Shown here piece after piece: positions 9,763 to 10,652 of a stretch of 10,652 bases of DNA. The notes under the pieces were generated by a model, which saw nothing but the letters and a program-made list of their open reading frames with translations, did not search any database and was not told the origin of the DNA. Source of the stretch: PVC group bacterium. Lineage in GTDB: Bacteria; Verrucomicrobiota; Kiritimatiellia; SS1-B-03-39; UBA6053. Position numbers and translations under genes: made by a program. Location of the stretch: contig PXAS01000041.1 in NCBI GenBank assembly GCA_003565815.1, positions 1-10,652 on the forward strand, in the 5' to 3' direction. Numbering within the stretch: the stretch's first letter is position 1; each line of letters begins with the position of its first letter.

Positions 9763-10652
9763 ATGAAAAATCGCGCTTTGGTTACCGGTGGCGCCGGCTT
9801 TTTAGGCAGTCACCTCTGCGACCGCTTGCTCTCGGAAGGATATGACGTCATTTGCATGGACAATTTTTTCACCGGGCAAAAGGAAAACATCGCCCACTTG
9901 ATCGGCAACCCCTATTTTGAGCTGGTGCGGCACGACGTGACCCTGCCGTACTTTTGCGAGGTGGATGAGATCTACAATCTGGCCTGTCCCGCGAGTCCGG
10001 TCCACTATCAGTTTGATCCCGTGCAAACCACCAAAACCAGCGTCCACGGCGCCATCAACATGTTGGGGTTGGCCAAGCGGACCAAGGCCCGCATCCTGCA
10101 GGCCTCCACCAGCGAAGTGTACGGGGATCCCGAAATTCATCCCCAGGTCGAAAATTACTGGGGGCGGGTCAATCCCATCGGCATTCGTAGTTGTTACGAC
10201 GAAGGCAAACGATGCGCGGAAACCCTCTTTTTTGATTACCATCGGCAAAATCAGGTGGACATCAAGGTCGTGCGCATTTTCAATACCTATGGCCCGCGGA
10301 TGCACCCCAACGACGGGCGGGTGGTGTCCAATTTCATTGTGCAGGCCTTGCGCGGGGAAGACCTCACCATCTATGGCGACGGCTCCCAGACGCGGAGTTT
10401 TTGTTATGCGGACGATTTGATCGAAGGATTCCGCCGCATGATGGAAGGCCCCGTCGATTTCCCCGGTCCGGTGAACATCGGCAACCCCGGTGAATTCACC
10501 ATGCTCGAACTCGCGGAAGCCGTGATCCGGCTCACGGGCTCCAACGCCAAAATCGTCCACCGCCCCCTGCCACAGGACGATCCCAAGCAACGGCGGCCCG
10601 ACATTTCCCTGGCGGAGGAAAAGCTCGGATGGAAGCCCACCGTGGATTTGGA
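9763..10652 (+). CDS. UDP-glucuronate decarboxylase (UDP-xylose synthase), 3' end outside window
   Basis: This is an NAD-dependent extended-SDR enzyme expected to convert UDP-glucuronate to UDP-xylose plus CO2, supplying sugar nucleotides for surface polysaccharide. The ATG at 9763 is preceded by AAAAGGAA eight bases upstream. The first 296 residues are visible out of about 310-320 usual for the family. The Rossmann motif GGAGFLGSH is at 9-17, then DNFFTG (33-38), NLACPASPVHYQ (72-83), the active-site STSEVYGDP (115-123) and the catalytic pair Tyr145/Lys149 in RSCYDEGKR. Further on are RIFNTYGPRM, DGRVVSNFI and GDGSQTRSF. ACPASP and RSCYDEGKR are typical of the decarboxylase subgroup rather than 4-epimerases or 4,6-dehydratases. 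The frame is open to the window edge. It follows the DUF4870-like gene by 63 bp on the same strand. The only uncertainty is substrate specificity. Confidence 0.92.
   Translation, partial: MKNRALVTGGAGFLGSHLCDRLLSEGYDVICMDNFFTGQKENIAHLIGNPYFELVRHDVTLPYFCEVDEIYNLACPASPVHYQFDPVQTTKTSVHGAINMLGLAKRTKARILQASTSEVYGDPEIHPQVENYWGRVNPIGIRSCYDEGKRCAETLFFDYHRQNQVDIKVVRIFNTYGPRMHPNDGRVVSNFIVQALRGEDLTIYGDGSQTRSFCYADDLIEGFRRMMEGPVDFPGPVNIGNPGEFTMLELAEAVIRLTGSNAKIVHRPLPQDDPKQRRPDISLAEEKLGWKPTVDL

Noticed and set aside
9802..10590. Minus-strand frame of 262 codons opposite the decarboxylase gene
   Set aside because: The plus strand here encodes an unmistakable UDP-glucuronate decarboxylase with all catalytic motifs, so the antisense frame is a shadow.

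Overview
The window (10,652 bp) looks like a chromosomal segment of a Gram-negative-type bacterium of moderately high GC. The core genes are GC-rich (41 of 60 bases in the row 2521-2580). Where ribosome binding sites are visible they are short AAAAGG or GGAA types. A single-chain PurL of about 1300 residues, a CPA2 antiporter with cytoplasmic sensor-like domains and a UDP-glucuronate decarboxylase would fit several phyla, including Verrucomicrobiota or Proteobacteria relatives. I cannot assign a taxon from sequence alone.

Layout, left to right. (1) purL, complete, minus strand, 8-3904. (2) A short divergent intergenic region (3905-4026) with an inverted repeat that ends exactly at the likely methyltransferase start. 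(3) A low-GC type II restriction-modification island, about 3940-6402: a plus-strand cytosine-5 methyltransferase with an N-terminal DUF6471/HTH-like domain, and a minus-strand restriction endonuclease of the Cfr10I/Bse634I family. The two genes converge and overlap by 42 bp. (4) A minus-strand CPA2 cation:proton antiporter (6403-8928) fused to two UspA-like domains and a PTS EIIA-like domain. (5) A gene-free gap (8929-9258) holding a MITE-like element with 30-bp terminal inverted repeats (27/30 matching). (6) A plus-strand small DUF4870/Tic20-like membrane protein. (7) A plus-strand UDP-glucuronate decarboxylase gene that runs off the right edge.

The restriction-modification island is the most interesting part. 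The endonuclease keeps all expected catalytic and CCGG-reading residues, but its 5' part has an in-frame TAA. The open reading frame, its ribosome binding site and a GTG start continue upstream of that stop, and the restored length (283 codons) is close to Cfr10I. This suggests a recently silenced endonuclease beside an intact methyltransferase, unless a TTG restart makes a shortened enzyme. The methyltransferase promoter region has an inverted repeat carrying one RCCGGY site in each arm, RCCGGY being the predicted target of this system. Together with the N-terminal HTH-like domain this suggests autoregulation without a separate C protein. The other genes (purine synthesis, ion homeostasis, nucleotide-sugar metabolism) have no evident functional link to the island.
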